NCBI RefSeq assembly: GCF_030552475.1
Contig: NZ_JAUPED010000011.1
Coordinates: forward strand, 1-64,000
Source: Mariniflexile sp. AS56
GTDB taxonomy: Bacteria > Bacteroidota > Bacteroidia > Flavobacteriales > Flavobacteriaceae
Direction: 5' to 3'
Length of the DNA stretch: 64,000 nucleotides
Shown here: positions 63,843-64,000 of the stretch, piece by piece
How the letters are laid out: each line of letters starts with the position of its first letter
Position numbering within the stretch: the stretch's first letter is position 1
Notes under the pieces: generated by a model
The model's input: the letters and a program-made list of their open reading frames with translations, nothing else
What the model was told of the DNA's origin: nothing
The model's database searches: none
Program-made: the position numbers and the translations under genes

Positions 63843-64000
63843 ATATTAGTATAAAATATTTCGGGTTTATTGCTGAAGTGACGGATTGTGAAGAAGAAAC
63901 CATTTCCTTTTCAGGAACTACCATTTCTGAGCTATTAGATGTTTTGCATTCTAAATATGAAGCGCTTAAAAATAATGATTTTCAAGTAGCTCAAAATCAA
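63839..64000 (+). CDS. moaD: Molybdopterin synthase small subunit MoaD (5' part)
   Basis: The ATG at 63839 overlaps the mobA stop (ATGA). 54 codons are visible, beginning MNISIKYFGFIAEVTD and including ISELLDVLHSKY, typical of the ubiquitin-like MoaD fold. The C-terminal Gly-Gly lies beyond the window. It donates sulfur for molybdopterin synthesis. Confidence 0.85.
   Translation, partial: MNISIKYFGFIAEVTDCEEETISFSGTTISELLDVLHSKYEALKNNDFQVAQNQ

Overview
The window looks like a chromosomal segment of a marine member of the Flavobacteriaceae (Bacteroidota). Evidence seen in the sequence: AT-rich DNA, TAnnTTTG promoter elements, a SusC/SusD pair, a type IX secretion (T9SS) C-terminal sorting domain, and a large alginate-utilisation locus. 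No phage, CRISPR array or complete insertion sequence was found; the left edge carries only the first codons of a probable transposase.

Region 1 (224-11365, minus strand): seven co-directional genes that read as one exopolysaccharide operon with its own control. They encode a TPR plus YaiO-type outer-membrane barrel, a membrane-bound sulfatase/phosphotransferase-fold enzyme with C-terminal TPRs, a processive GT2 glycosyltransferase, a membrane-anchored HEAT-repeat protein, a lone receiver, a pseudoreceiver-Hpt protein and a hybrid multi-PAS histidine kinase. Region 2 (11785-21830, plus strand): a second signalling block with two very large soluble multi-PAS/GAF kinases, three single-domain receivers and a receiver-PAS-DHp protein that lacks an ATPase domain.

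Region 3 (22142-42592, plus strand): an alginate regulon. It holds a T9SS-secreted protein of unknown role, a Tat-exported TIM-barrel protein, PL6, a heparinase-fold lyase (PL39/PL12-like), PL17, KdgF, SusC, SusD, a PKD lipoprotein, PL7, a FadR-type GntR regulator, an MFS transporter and an SDR that probably reduces DEH to KDG. Three promoters in this block share one design: TAnnTTTG overlapped at a fixed offset by TGGTnnACCA boxes repeated every 13 bp. KDG kinase and aldolase are not in the window.

Region 4 (42646-48895, minus strand): cytochrome bd oxidase (cydAB) and a reactive-sulfur detoxification cluster (thioredoxin, rhodanese, CstB-like persulfide dioxygenase-rhodanese fusion, TSUP exporter, Crp/Fnr regulator). 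Three GTAACAnnnGTTAC palindromes, each centred 33 bp from a TAnnTTT(G/A) element, link cydAB, the dioxygenase and the exporter into one candidate regulon. A tRNA-Arg(TCT) and a secreted coiled-coil repeat protein follow.

Region 5 (51644-64000): a THUMP-like methyltransferase and an AI-2E family permease, then a nitrate-assimilation block. This has an outer-membrane porin, two ABC ATPases, a permease and a lipoprotein receptor (NrtABCD-type), an Fnr-like regulator with N-terminal cysteines, and a molybdenum-cofactor operon (moeA, ModE-like regulator, TSUP permease, mobA, moaD running off the end). The nrtA and porin promoters share about 70 bp of similar sequence. The nitrate reductase itself is expected just beyond the right edge (inference).
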